A DNA stretch of 64,000 nt from Candidatus Rokuibacteriota bacterium (GCA_003220685.1 QHTE01000061.1:100157-164156); one strand, 5' to 3'. Counted from the first letter of the stretch, positions 43,317 to 51,751 are shown. Numbers and translations: made by a program. Notes: a model not told the origin generated them from the letters alone.

Positions 43317-44305
43317 GGCTCCTCGTACCGTGACTTCCAGAACCGCCGGCCGTCGCCGAGATCCCGCCACTCGTCGGCGGGGCGCTCGTCGATCTTCTGG
43401 CCGAACTCGATGCTCGGGGGGTGCTTGAGGTTGCCGCCGAGAGTTTCCGGGAAGATCTTCGTCAGCTCCTCGGGATCCCATCGGCGCTGGTGCCTGATGT
43501 GCCGCACGGCGTGGGGCTGGGCGAGGATCGTGTAGCCGTAGCCGCGCGCGTGGAACACCTGGCCGTTGACGTTCGCCGCGGCGTCGCTCGCCAGGTAAAC
43601 GACGATCGGCGCGACGTTGTCGGGGTCGCGGTCGGTCCCGACCGCCTGCTCGCTCGGCCACTTGCCGGTTTGCTCGAAGACCGCGCGGCCGCGCGGCGTC
43701 GAGTCGATCATGCGCGTGGCGCCGCTCGGCATGATCGCGTTCACGGTCACGCCGTACTTCGCCATCGCGTTCGCGGTCGACCAGGTGAGCCCGATGATCC
43801 CGGCCTTCGCGGCGGCGTAGTTGGGCTGCCCGGGCGCGCCGAGCGCGGACACCGACGACATGCTGATGATGCGGCCGCCCTTCTGCTCGCGCATCGAGAC
43901 GGAGGCCGCGCGGACGACGTTGAACATGCCCTTCAGGTGCACGTTGATCACCGCGTCCCACTCGTCCTCGGTCATGTTGAAGATCATCCGATCGCGCAGG
44001 ATGCCGGCGACGTGCACCACGATGTCGATGCGACCCCACGAATCGATGGCCTGCTGGACCATCGCCGCAGCCTGGCCGAAGTCGGACACCGAGCCGAAGT
44101 TGGCCTTGGCGGTGCCGCCGTACTTGACGATCTCGTCGACCACCGTCTGGGCGGGCGTATTCTCCTTGCCCTCACCGCTCAGCGAGGCGCCGAGGTCGTT
44201 GACGACCACTTTCGCCCCCGCCGCGGCCAGCGCGATCGCGATCCCGCGTCCGATGCCACGTCCGGCCCCTGTCACCAGCGCTGTCTTTCCGTCGAGAATT
44301 CCCAT
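43313..44305 (-). CDS. SDR, multifunctional beta-oxidation (HSD17B4 N-domain)-like
   Basis: The ATG at 44305 follows GGCGGAG, giving 330 residues. TGAGRGIGRG (12-21) binds the cofactor; S151 region, Y163-x3-K167 (YAAAK) complete the active site. The NDLGASLSGEG and FNMTEDEWDAVINVHLKG segments resemble 3-hydroxyacyl-CoA dehydrogenase domains of peroxisomal-type multifunctional enzymes. There is an unusual ~75-residue C-terminal extension after the SDR fold. It starts 2 nt after the stop of the selenoprotein gene. Confidence 0.87.
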   Translation of the reverse strand: MGILDGKTALVTGAGRGIGRGIAIALAAAGAKVVVNDLGASLSGEGKENTPAQTVVDEIVKYGGTAKANFGSVSDFGQAAAMVQQAIDSWGRIDIVVHVAGILRDRMIFNMTEDEWDAVINVHLKGMFNVVRAASVSMREQKGGRIISMSSVSALGAPGQPNYAAAKAGIIGLTWSTANAMAKYGVTVNAIMPSGATRMIDSTPRGRAVFEQTGKWPSEQAVGTDRDPDNVAPIVVYLASDAAANVNGQVFHARGYGYTILAQPHAVRHIRHQRRWDPEELTKIFPETLGGNLKHPPSIEFGQKIDERPADEWRDLGDGRRFWKSRYEEP

Positions 44306-44307
44306 GG

Positions 44308-45222
44308 TCACTCCGCCAACGGTCGATAGTAAGGGTTCCCTGCCTTGACCCACGCCCCGAACATCTCGCGGAATTGCGGACCCATCGGATCGATCCCGCG
44401 CATAGGCATCGTCCCGCGTCGGATCGTGAAGTCGTGAGGCGCCAGCTCGCCGGCCTTCGCAAAATGGCGCGCGGCCGCCTCGGTCCGTCCGTGCGCGAAC
44501 AGCCATTCGCCGAGCCCGAACTCAGCGCGCGCCCGCTGATCGTCGTCGGTCGGCAGCGACTGGAGCGCGCGAATTCGGGCCTCCGGCAACGCCGTCGTCT
44601 CGCCGCGCACCCAGGCGCGGAGCGCCGCGAGGTGCGTGGCCGCCGAGAGCCCGGTGATGTGCTTGAAGGTGTCGGTCCCGAACGCGACGTCGTTCGGGCG
44701 CACGATCCGGCCGTGCTCGTCGATCCACAGAATCGTCGGGACGTTGACGACGTTGTAGAGATCCGCGAGCACATGCGTCGTGTCGATCAGCGACGGGTGC
44801 GTGGGACGCGCCGCCTCGATCCACGGGCGGGCGTCATCGGTGCTCGGGTCGAGAGCGACGGTGATCACCGTGAACCCGAACCCCCGGAGCTCCTCGTGCA
44901 CCGCCTGCCAGACCGGCAGGTCGAGGCGACAGCCTCACCACGACGCATAGGCCACCAGCAGGACCTTCTTGCCCCGGTACTGGGACAGCGAGTGGCGCCG
45001 CCCGTCGAGGTCTGGAAGCGTGAAATCCGGCGCCTCGAGCGAGGCGAGCGCCTTCGCCCGCTCGGCGGCGCCGACGCCGAGGTAGGCGACGCGCTCGTCG
45101 AGATCGACCGCCACCGGACGTCCCGCCGCCTCCGCTCGCTTCGCGAGTGCCGCGCCTTCCGGCTCGTCGACCTCGGTCGGGCGTCCGTCGTCGAGGACCG
45201 TGAACCGTCTGGTCGCCGTCAT
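44308..45222 (-). CDS. Predicted selenocysteine-containing TlpA/ResA-like redoxin (in-frame TGA at 44937-44935)
   Basis: Both halves are in one frame: 95 codons, one TGA, then 208 codons to a final TGA, giving 304 residues. The first half ends APDFTLPDLDG...VLLVAYASW, the thioredoxin-fold strand before the active site. The TGA falls exactly where redoxins have their first catalytic Cys (W-C), and it is followed by G97-C98-R99-LDLPVWQ. Read as selenocysteine, the motif is W-Sec96-G-C98. No other lesion occurs. A SECIS-like hairpin lies 14 nt after the TGA. The ATG follows GGAGGGAGAG. The C-terminal ~100 residues are helical (TPR-like). Function: thiol/disulfide exchange, partner unknown. A pseudogene or sequencing error is the alternative. 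Confidence 0.82.
44904..44920 (-). promoter_or_regulatory. Predicted bacterial SECIS hairpin
   Basis: Within the coding region, 14 nt after the TGA, CCTGCC (44920-44915) pairs with GGCAGG (44909-44904) around the loop GGTCT. The loop begins with G-G and contains GU in RNA, and lies 20 nt from the UGA, within the usual bacterial range. A lower stem CCTCG/CGAGG (44926-44922 with 44896-44892) can extend it across an internal loop. SelB recognition is inferred. Confidence 0.6.
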
Positions 45223-45312
45223 GTGGGCTCTCCCTCCGCCGCCATCCAGCCTCCCTCCCGAGCCACACGAGAATACACTGTTGTAGCGGGACCGTGAGGC
45301 CGGCGTTCGTCC

Positions 45313-45948
45313 TTATTTCCAGGCCCAGGTCGGTTGCTCGAAGTGGGCGACTCGTGTGGCGCGGCCGTGGACGACGACCTCGCGGATCTGGTAGAGCACG
45401 GCGGCGGTCGGGGCGTGGATGAGCGAGGAGAGCAGCGGGACCTGGATCACCGGGCGGTCGCTCTCGGGAATCGTGATGAGCCGCGGGACCTCCGGCCGGT
45501 CGAGCTCGGCGAGCGGCACCCGGTAGACGTGCGCGACTTCGGCCGGGTTGGGCGCCAGCTCGACCGGGTCCGCCGCCCACACGACGACCGGCGTGATGAT
45601 GAAGCCCGAGCGCGTGCCGTAGTCGTCCAGGAGCCCGAGCACCGAGCTCGCGGCGAGCTCGAGGCCGACCTCTTCCTGGAGCTCGCGCAGCGCCGCGCCC
45701 TCCGCCGTCTCGCCCGCGTCGATCCGTCCGCCGGGCAGCGCCCACTGCCGGGCGTGAGCGCGCAAGGTCGCCGTGCGCCGGGTCAGAAGAAAGCAGGCAC
45801 GCCCCTCTTCGTCCGGCAGCAGCGCGACCGCGACGGCGGCCGGGCGGCGGCCGTCAGGGGCGATCGGCCGCCGGCTGAATCCCGCGAGGTTCTTCCGGAC
45901 TCGCGCTCTGAGCGCTTCGTCGAATCGGCCGGCGTCCTGATCGGCCAC
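45313..45948 (-). CDS. Nudix hydrolase, CoA pyrophosphatase-like
   Basis: 211 residues, GTG start. The Nudix box is complete: G-x5-E (GRIDAGE), then REL-x-EE-x-G-L (RELQEEVGL), near residues 72-95. The upstream RRPAAVAVALLPDEEG and LLTRRTATLRAHARQWALPGG resemble NudL/CoA diphosphatases, which hydrolyse CoA to 4'-phosphopantetheine and 3',5'-ADP. The C-terminal half carries family-specific strands (VHVYRVPLAEL). It follows the PPOX-family gene after 14 nt. Confidence 0.85.
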   Translation of the reverse strand: MADQDAGRFDEALRARVRKNLAGFSRRPIAPDGRRPAAVAVALLPDEEGRACFLLTRRTATLRAHARQWALPGGRIDAGETAEGAALRELQEEVGLELAASSVLGLLDDYGTRSGFIITPVVVWAADPVELAPNPAEVAHVYRVPLAELDRPEVPRLITIPESDRPVIQVPLLSSLIHAPTAAVLYQIREVVVHGRATRVAHFEQPTWAWK

Positions 45949-45962
45949 GCGTCAGCGGAGGA

Positions 45963-46376
45963 TCATCCGAGCCCCCAGCTCCGTACGCGCGAGGGGACGA
46001 TCTTGAACATGACGCGGTTGGCCGGCATCGCCTTGCCCGCCCAGAGCCGCTCGAGGCCGCGGTACTTCTCGTGAAAGCGTTCGACGAGCGCGCGGCGCTC
46101 GGGACCGTCCTGCAGGAACTCGGCGCGGCCCTGCACGGTCACGCCGCGCACCTCGCCGCCGCTCGCCACCGCCTCGGCGACCACCGACACGCGCGGGTCG
46201 CGGCGGAGGTTCCGGACCTTCTGCGTGTCGGCGACGCTGATCATCGTGAGCGACGCCGGAGCGTGCAGGAACCACATCGGCATCGCCAGCGGTGCGCCGT
46301 CGGTCTGCACGGTCGCCAGCACCGCGACTTCCTTCGTCGCGAGAAACCGCTGGATCTTCGCGTCGCCGAGGTCCAT
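45963..46376 (-). CDS. Pyridoxamine 5'-phosphate oxidase-family (FMN/F420-binding split barrel) protein
   Basis: The frame is open far upstream, but the ATG at 46376 lies 17 nt after the aldolase stop and gives a normal 137-residue split-barrel protein. The N-terminal IQRFLATKEVAVLATVQTDGAPLAMPMWF and the later KVRNLRRDPRVSVVAEA are typical of the family. It binds FMN, F420 or heme; the substrate is unknown. It is probably in one operon with the HpcH-type aldolase and Nudix genes. Confidence 0.85.
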   Translation of the reverse strand: MDLGDAKIQRFLATKEVAVLATVQTDGAPLAMPMWFLHAPASLTMISVADTQKVRNLRRDPRVSVVAEAVASGGEVRGVTVQGRAEFLQDGPERRALVERFHEKYRGLERLWAGKAMPANRVMFKIVPSRVRSWGLG

Positions 46377-46393
46377 CGAGTACGCCGGCGCGC

Positions 46394-47185
46394 CTAGTAC
46401 GCGGGCACCTTGCCAGCGGTCACGCCGGTCTTGCGCACGGCGGCGACCTCCTCGGCCGCCTTGGCCGCCATGAAGCGGCTGTCGCTCGCGAGCGTGACGA
46501 ACTGATAGCCCGCCGCGATCATCTTCAGCGCGTATGCGGCGGTGCCGTTGTGGATGCCGGCGGCCACGCCGTGACGCTTGCAGGCCTCGACGATCTTCTG
46601 CTGCGCCTCCACCACCGGCGGGTCGGTCTGATCCAGACGCGGCTTGCACCCCAACGTGAGCGAGAGATCCGACGGGCCGACGTAGACCGCGTCGATCCCG
46701 GGCACGCGCAGGATGTCGTCGATGTTCTTCACCGCCTCGGCGGTCTCGATCATCGGCATCACGATCAGATCGTCGTTGGCGTGATCACCGTAGTCCGCGC
46801 CCGCATAGATCGATGCGCGCACCGGACCCCAGCTCCGATAGCCGCGCGGCGTGTACTTGCAGGCCGCCACCAGCGGTTCGGCCTGGGCCCGCGTGTTGAT
46901 CATCGGGCAGATCACCCCGTACACGCCGGCGTCGAGGATCTTCATGAGCAGCGCCGGGTCGTTCCAGGGCACACGGGCCAGCGGGATGACCGGCGTCGTC
47001 GAGATCGCCTGGAGCATCGTCACCGCAGTCTGGTAGTCGACCACGCCGTGCTGCATGTCCACGGTGAGCGAATCGAACCCCTGGTGGGCCATCACCTCGG
47101 CCGAGAACGAGCTCGGAATCGACAGCCATCCGTTCACGACCGCCTCACCGCGCGCCCAGATCTTCCGCAGCGTGTTCTCTCTCAC
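46394..47185 (-). CDS. HpcH/HpaI family aldolase/citrate lyase-type enzyme
   Basis: 263 residues. The TIM-barrel family cleaves 2-keto-4-hydroxy acids to pyruvate (or glyoxylate) and an aldehyde with a divalent metal. VDMQHGVVDYQ, ARVPWND, the metal-binding Glu in MPMIETAEAVKNID and the GPSDLSLTLG loop are all present. It resembles 4-hydroxy-2-oxovalerate/2-keto-3-deoxyrhamnonate-type aldolases, so an acid-sugar or aromatic catabolic role is possible. Confidence 0.9.
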   Translation of the reverse strand: MRENTLRKIWARGEAVVNGWLSIPSSFSAEVMAHQGFDSLTVDMQHGVVDYQTAVTMLQAISTTPVIPLARVPWNDPALLMKILDAGVYGVICPMINTRAQAEPLVAACKYTPRGYRSWGPVRASIYAGADYGDHANDDLIVMPMIETAEAVKNIDDILRVPGIDAVYVGPSDLSLTLGCKPRLDQTDPPVVEAQQKIVEACKRHGVAAGIHNGTAAYALKMIAAGYQFVTLASDSRFMAAKAAEEVAAVRKTGVTAGKVPAY

Positions 47186-47219
47186 GACGCTCTCCTGTTC
47201 GTCTGGAGAAGGGCTCCGC

Positions 47220-48143
47220 TTACGCGAGCTCCGGGCGGCACACCGCCCGGAAGTTACACCATCGGCAGATTCTCAGGTCTTCGGCCTTCTCGAAGTCGGC
47301 GATCGCCGCGACGTTCGCGACCGGATCCACCAGGTACGCCTTCATCGAGCGCACCGAGAGGCGCAGCTGCTCCTTGATCGCCGCCAGCCGCTCGTCGCTC
47401 CACGTGAGCTGCGTCACCTCCGGCTCGCGCAGGTTCGCCTCGAACAGGTCGACCCTGGCCGGCGGGACGCCGAGCACCTCGGCGGCATAGAGCGCGTAGC
47501 AGCCGAGCTGGAACGCGGCGCCGTCCGGCGTCGAGCCGCCCGTCTTCCAGTCGACCAGCGCCAGGCGCCCGTCGTCGCTCCAGAAGCCGAAGTCCGGCGC
47601 CATCCACACCGGCGTCCCCTCGAAGTGGAACACCTTGGACCAGTGCTCGATCGACCAGTGCTCGGGCGTGGTGTTGCGGATCGCCGCCACGAGCGGCAGA
47701 CGGAAGAAGTTGCGAAGGCAGACGGCGACGTTGCGGGACAGCGCCTGCCAGACTTCGGGCTTCAGGTCGACGGCGTATTCGTGCTCGAACAGCGCGACCG
47801 TCTTGGGATTGTCACGGTAGCGCGCGGCCTTCGAGGAGCGCCACTCGCCGCGCATCCGCTCGACCACGTCCGCGATGAAGGGCTCGACGGGAAGGTCGCG
47901 GCCGCCGGCGAACGCGTGCAACGCCATCTCGATCGCGTCGTGCACCACGCGACCCGCCCACTGCTGCCGCGACGCGAGCTGCTTGAGGATGTAGAGACGG
48001 CGGATGTCCTCGGGAGCGCCCGCGTCCCACCCGCCCCACGCGCCGTAGTAGTGATAGAAGTATCGCCGCCGACATTCCTGAAAGGTGTTGTCCCGACTGC
48101 GGGACCAGGAAAACTCGTTGGCGAGATCGCCCATCGGCGGCAT
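47220..48143 (-). CDS. Stand-alone PD-(D/E)XK nuclease with Cas4/AddB-like Fe-S Cys set
   Basis: 307 residues. The N-terminal SWSRSRDNTFQECRRRYFY opens the RecB-like nuclease fold; the core has PDFGF...LALVDWKTGG (D...D-x-K). Cys24 together with C293, C296 and C302 (CRWCNFRAVC) reproduce the one-plus-three Cys arrangement that holds a [4Fe-4S] cluster in Cas4, AddB and related nucleases. No helicase, cas gene or CRISPR array is nearby. A role in DNA repair is likely. A second ATG (48134) is equally possible. Confidence 0.82.
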   Translation of the reverse strand: MPPMGDLANEFSWSRSRDNTFQECRRRYFYHYYGAWGGWDAGAPEDIRRLYILKQLASRQQWAGRVVHDAIEMALHAFAGGRDLPVEPFIADVVERMRGEWRSSKAARYRDNPKTVALFEHEYAVDLKPEVWQALSRNVAVCLRNFFRLPLVAAIRNTTPEHWSIEHWSKVFHFEGTPVWMAPDFGFWSDDGRLALVDWKTGGSTPDGAAFQLGCYALYAAEVLGVPPARVDLFEANLREPEVTQLTWSDERLAAIKEQLRLSVRSMKAYLVDPVANVAAIADFEKAEDLRICRWCNFRAVCRPELA

Positions 48144-48190
48144 TGTCGCACGGCTTGACGCCCTTGGGGCCCCACTGCTAGCTTGGCGCC

Positions 48191-48487
48191 ATGGCCGACC
48201 CGTCGTTCACCGTCGAGTGCCCGTGCTGCAAGGCCAAGCTCACGCTCGACGCGGAGCTTCGAGCCATCATCGCGCACGAGGCGCCGCCTCCGAGACGATC
48301 CGTCGACGATCTGGGCGCCGCCTTCGACAAGCTCCGCACGAAGTCCGCGGAGCGCGAGGAGCGCTTCAAGGAGCAGCTCCGCGCCGAGGGCGAGAAGGGC
48401 AAGCTGCTGGACCGCAAGTTCCAGGAGGGCCTCAAGAGGGCCAAGGACGATCCCGCGCCGCCCAAGCGACCGTTCGACCACGACTAA
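48191..48487 (+). CDS. Small zinc-ribbon-like coiled-coil protein
   Basis: 98 residues. An N-terminal C-x-C-C pair (ECPCCKAKL) looks like half a zinc knuckle. Residues ~38-95 are a charged helix or coiled coil (DLGAAFDKLRTKSAEREERF) with a basic/Pro tail. There is no recognised family. It is divergent from the nuclease gene and its stop lies 1 nt before the ATG of the squalene-synthase-family gene, so the two are cotranscribed. Confidence 0.65.
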   Translation: MADPSFTVECPCCKAKLTLDAELRAIIAHEAPPPRRSVDDLGAAFDKLRTKSAEREERFKEQLRAEGEKGKLLDRKFQEGLKRAKDDPAPPKRPFDHD

Positions 48488-48488
48488 C

Positions 48489-49508
48489 ATGAGCGGCGAC
48501 CTGCTGGGCAACCTCCTGCGGCAGGTCAGCAGGAGCTTCTACCTTTCGCTCGCCGTCCTGCCGGGTCCCCTGCGCGAGCCGATCGGCCTGGCGTATCTGC
48601 TCGCGCGCGCCGCGGACACCATCACCGATACCGGGCTCGTCGCGCGCAAAGACCGCCTGGCCCACCTCGAAACGGTGCGTCGGGCGTGTGCCGGGGAGCC
48701 GGCCGACGTCGGGGCGGTCGCGCGGGCGTGCGCGCCCCATCAGACCCACGCGGCGGAGCGGCGGCTGCTGGAGCGCCTCCCCGAGGCGCTCGCCCGGCTC
48801 GAAGCCCTCACGCCGACCGACCGCCACGAGGTGCGCGCAGTGCTGGCGACCCTGACGTCGGGGATGATCTTCGACCTGACCCGCTTCCCGGGCGAGGACG
48901 AGAAGGGCCTGGCCGCGATCGAGACGCTCGAAGAGCTCGATCACTACACCTACATGGTGGCCGGTTGTGTCGGGCCGTTCTGGACGGTGCTCCACGTCAC
49001 GCATCGCAAGCGGCTCGGCGACTGGGCCCTTCGCGAGATGAGCGAAGAGGGCGTGAGCTTCGGCAAGGCGCTGCAGCTCACCAATGTCCTGCGCGACGTG
49101 CCCGGCGACCTCGCCCACGGCCGGTGCTACCTGCCGGCCCGCGAGCTGGCGGCGCTGGGACTGGGACCGCGCGCCCTGCTGGTGCCCGACGGCGCCGCCC
49201 GCGCCCTGCCGCTCTACCGCCGGCTGGTCGGGCTGGCGCTCGAGCACTACAAAGTCGCGTGGGACTACACGCTCGCGATCCCGCGGCTCGAGTGGCGGAT
49301 GCGGCTCGCGTGCGCCTGGCCGCTCCTGATCGGCCTCGCGACGCTCGCCGAGCTGGCGGCTCATCCGAATCCGCTGAGCGTGACGACGCCGATCAAGATC
49401 TCGCGCGGCGCCGTGCGCGCCCTGCTGGCGCAGTCGACGGTCACCGTCTGGTCCAATCGGGCGCTGGCCGCGCACGCCGCTCGTCTGCGCGCGCGCGTCG
49501 CGGTCTAA
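48489..49508 (+). CDS. Squalene/phytoene synthase family protein
   Basis: 339 residues. The first Asp-rich motif DTITD near residue 43 and the second, NVLRDVPGD near residue 200, bind the Mg-diphosphates of two prenyl donors. RSFYLSLAVLP at the N-terminus and TYMVAGCVGPFW are also typical. The HpnC/HpnD-type route to squalene (hopanoid precursor) or a phytoene synthase are both possible; no hopanoid or carotenoid gene is adjacent, so this is unresolved. Confidence 0.88.
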   Translation: MSGDLLGNLLRQVSRSFYLSLAVLPGPLREPIGLAYLLARAADTITDTGLVARKDRLAHLETVRRACAGEPADVGAVARACAPHQTHAAERRLLERLPEALARLEALTPTDRHEVRAVLATLTSGMIFDLTRFPGEDEKGLAAIETLEELDHYTYMVAGCVGPFWTVLHVTHRKRLGDWALREMSEEGVSFGKALQLTNVLRDVPGDLAHGRCYLPARELAALGLGPRALLVPDGAARALPLYRRLVGLALEHYKVAWDYTLAIPRLEWRMRLACAWPLLIGLATLAELAAHPNPLSVTTPIKISRGAVRALLAQSTVTVWSNRALAAHAARLRARVAV

Positions 49509-49598
49509 TTTCTTTCTTGCGCTGACGAGGCCGTCGACCGCAGGGTAGAGCCTACGCGTGTGAACCGTCCCCACGTGACTGCAAGCATGGAGGAGACG

Positions 49599-49877
49599 AT
49601 GGAACGCCCGTTCGGTCAACCCGAGCCCTGGACGCCGCCCCCAGCTCCGATGACGCCGCCGCCCCCCACGGCGCCCGCGCCTCCGCGGCCCGTGCCTCCG
49701 CGGCCGGCCCCGCCGCGGCCGGCGGCCCCCGCCCCTGCTGCGCCGATGGCGGCGAAGCCCAAGGCGAAGGCAAAGGCGCGCAAGAAGACCAAGGCCCGGC
49801 CGAAGAGAAAGGCCAAGACGAAGGCGTCGGCCCGGCGCAAGGGCAAGAAGAAGGCGAAGGCGCGCCGGCGCCGCTAG
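49599..49877 (+). CDS. Pro/Ala- then Lys-rich histone H1-like protein
   Basis: The ATG at 49599 sits 3-4 nt after a GGAGGAG sequence; upstream in-frame ATG (49587) and GTG (49560) codons are possible. The 92-residue product has a Pro-rich half with repeated PPRPAPPRP-type units. The other half is almost only Lys, Ala and Arg (KAKAKARKKTKARPKRKAK). The tail resembles bacterial histone H1-like nucleoid proteins and would bind nucleic acid or another polyanion. Its TAG overlaps the TAG of the convergent M23 peptidase gene. Confidence 0.65.
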   Translation: MERPFGQPEPWTPPPAPMTPPPPTAPAPPRPVPPRPAPPRPAAPAPAAPMAAKPKAKAKARKKTKARPKRKAKTKASARRKGKKKAKARRRR

Positions 49878-50743
49878 TCGATCAGCGAGAGGCCCAGGAG
49901 GGTCGTGGGATCGACCCTCGCCCCGGCCACCTGGGCCCCGAAGTGCAGGTGGGGGCCCGTGGCTCGACCCGTCGCTCCCACTGCCCCCAGAGTCTGGCCG
50001 CGCTCGACGCGCTCACCCTCGGCGACCGCGATCGTGTCGAGGTGGAAGTAGGCGGTGTAGAGCCCGAGGCCGTGGTCCACGATGACGAGCCGTCCCGGGA
50101 AGAAGAACTCCGCCACGAGCGCAACCTTCCCGGCGTTGACCGCCACCACGGGTGTCCCCCGCGGCGCCGAGTAGTCGCTGCCGGAATGTGGTGAGCGGGG
50201 CTGGCCGTTGATGATCCGCCGGGCGCCGAATCCCGTGCCCGCCCCGGCCGAGCCCACCGGCGTGGTGAACTTGCCGCGCCAGAATCGCTCGGGCGTGATG
50301 GTCCGGTAGAGCGTCGCCAGCTGCTTGCTCTCGGCCACCGCGCGACGCTCGGTCTCGGGGTCGAGATCGACCATCGTATTCGGGAGGGTCAGCCGCTCCA
50401 CGTGGAAGTCGCGGCGCACGATCCTCACGCTTCCCTGCGCGCTCCGCGGCTCGCGTCCGGGCTCGACAATGCCCACCCGCCAGGCATGGGTGCCGGGCTT
50501 CGTCTGGAGATCGACGCCGAACAACGCGGCATAGCCGCCCCCGTAGGGAAAGAACATGAGGGGCTTGCCGTCGACCGAGCCCTCGACCGTCGCGGTGTCG
50601 TCGACGTCCTTCACGAGTATCCAGGCGACGTCGCCCACGCGGGGGTTCGCCGGGTGCCACGTGACGGCGGCCTTGTCGGCCGCGGTGGATGCTTGCGTCG
50701 TGAAGAGAAGGCCGAGCGCGGCGAGGACGATCCCCCGGGTCAC
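49874..50743 (-). CDS. M23 family peptidase (LytM-type), exported
   Basis: 289 residues from a GTG overlapping the PAC2 stop. A signal peptide (1-24) precedes a ~130-residue N-terminal beta domain. The C-terminal LytM domain has the zinc ligands in HSGSDY and HLHFG, and VDHGLGLYTAYFHL between them. With both ligand motifs intact it should be an active peptidoglycan endopeptidase acting in the periplasm. Confidence 0.9.
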   Translation of the reverse strand: MTRGIVLAALGLLFTTQASTAADKAAVTWHPANPRVGDVAWILVKDVDDTATVEGSVDGKPLMFFPYGGGYAALFGVDLQTKPGTHAWRVGIVEPGREPRSAQGSVRIVRRDFHVERLTLPNTMVDLDPETERRAVAESKQLATLYRTITPERFWRGKFTTPVGSAGAGTGFGARRIINGQPRSPHSGSDYSAPRGTPVVAVNAGKVALVAEFFFPGRLVIVDHGLGLYTAYFHLDTIAVAEGERVERGQTLGAVGATGRATGPHLHFGAQVAGARVDPTTLLGLSLID

Positions 50744-51624
50744 TCCGGACGCTGCTGGCGGAGGAACTGCTCGATCTCGGCGACGAGCTCGGACGCCGGC
50801 GGAAGATCGCTGGGTCCGCCCGGGGCGGCGGGCGCCGGCTCCTCGGTGTCGCGCGACTCGAGCTTCTTGACGTAGTTGGCGATCTTGTTGTTCTGCGCGA
50901 CGATTTCTTTCAAGTTGGCGTCGAACTGCTTGCCCGCCTCCTCGAGGTCGGACGTGTCGAGCGTGGCGCCCACCAGCGGCGCCACCCGCCTGACGAGGGC
51001 GAGCGTGGCCTTGGGGTTCTCGATGCCGGAGATGTAGTGCGGGACATTGGCCCAGAGGGTCGCCGTGGCGAGCCCCTGCTCGCGACAGGCGATGTTCAGC
51101 ACCCCGACGATGCCGGTGGGGCCTTCGTAGCGGCTCGGACGGACGCCGAGGCGGGCGCCGAGCTCCGGGTCGGAGGCGCTTCCGGAGAGACGGACCGGAC
51201 GGGTATGCGGCACCTCGGCGAGCAGCGCGCCGAGGGTCAGGACGAGGCCGACCTCGCAGCTCCGGGCGAGGTCGAGGACCAGGTCGCAGTACGCCTTCCA
51301 TCGCAGATGCGGCTCGACGGCCACCCCCACGATGACGTCTCGGGCCAGCTCGGACGTCCGCGCGAGCGAGAACTCGGTGGCCGGCCAGGTGATCTCACGC
51401 TCGGTCTCGGAGCCTGGCTTGAAGCGGACATAAGGCCGGGAGAGACCGAAGTGATAGAACTCCTCTGGATCGATCTCGGCAAATTTCTCGGCGTGAAACG
51501 AGGTGCCCAGGTATCGGACCGCCGTCGTGGCCGACTCGGCCGCGTCGTTCCAGCCGCCGAACGCCATGATCAGGATGGGCCGGCGAAGGTCTGCTGGACG
51601 GGAGTGGACTTTCAGGGCGTCCAT
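50740..51624 (-). CDS. PAC2 family protein
   Basis: 294 residues. ILIMAFGGWNDAAESATTAVRYL at the N-terminus and GLVLTLGALLAEVPHTRPV match the PAC2 family. In archaea and eukaryotes it is linked to proteasome assembly; in bacteria its role is unknown. The C-terminal ~60 residues form a charged helix with a Pro/Ala-rich linker. No proteasome gene is visible. It is coupled to the M23 peptidase gene. Confidence 0.87.
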   Translation of the reverse strand: MDALKVHSRPADLRRPILIMAFGGWNDAAESATTAVRYLGTSFHAEKFAEIDPEEFYHFGLSRPYVRFKPGSETEREITWPATEFSLARTSELARDVIVGVAVEPHLRWKAYCDLVLDLARSCEVGLVLTLGALLAEVPHTRPVRLSGSASDPELGARLGVRPSRYEGPTGIVGVLNIACREQGLATATLWANVPHYISGIENPKATLALVRRVAPLVGATLDTSDLEEAGKQFDANLKEIVAQNNKIANYVKKLESRDTEEPAPAAPGGPSDLPPASELVAEIEQFLRQQRPE

Positions 51625-51686
51625 AGATTCTCGGTTACCTGTCCTCTCCTCGACGTTGTAAGGGGGAGTCTAGCACGAACGGCCGA

Positions 51687-51715
51687 TTGACCAGCTTCCC
51701 ACGCGACTGTAGGAT
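51687..51715 (+). promoter_or_regulatory. Predicted promoter of the small lipoprotein gene
   Basis: TTGACC (51687-51692), a 17-bp spacer and TAGGAT (51710-51715) lie 36 bp before the ATG at 51752, in the divergent gap shared with the PAC2 gene. Confidence 0.5.
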
Positions 51716-51751
51716 ACCGCGCAGTTCGAATTCCCCAGGGAGGATCTGGCC

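Noticed and set aside
44308..44901. Separate 197-aa gene starting at the GTG 44901, apart from a 95-aa gene at 44935-45222
   Set aside because: The two are in the same frame, split only by one TGA inside a redoxin active site; neither half alone is a complete fold. Treated as one selenoprotein gene.
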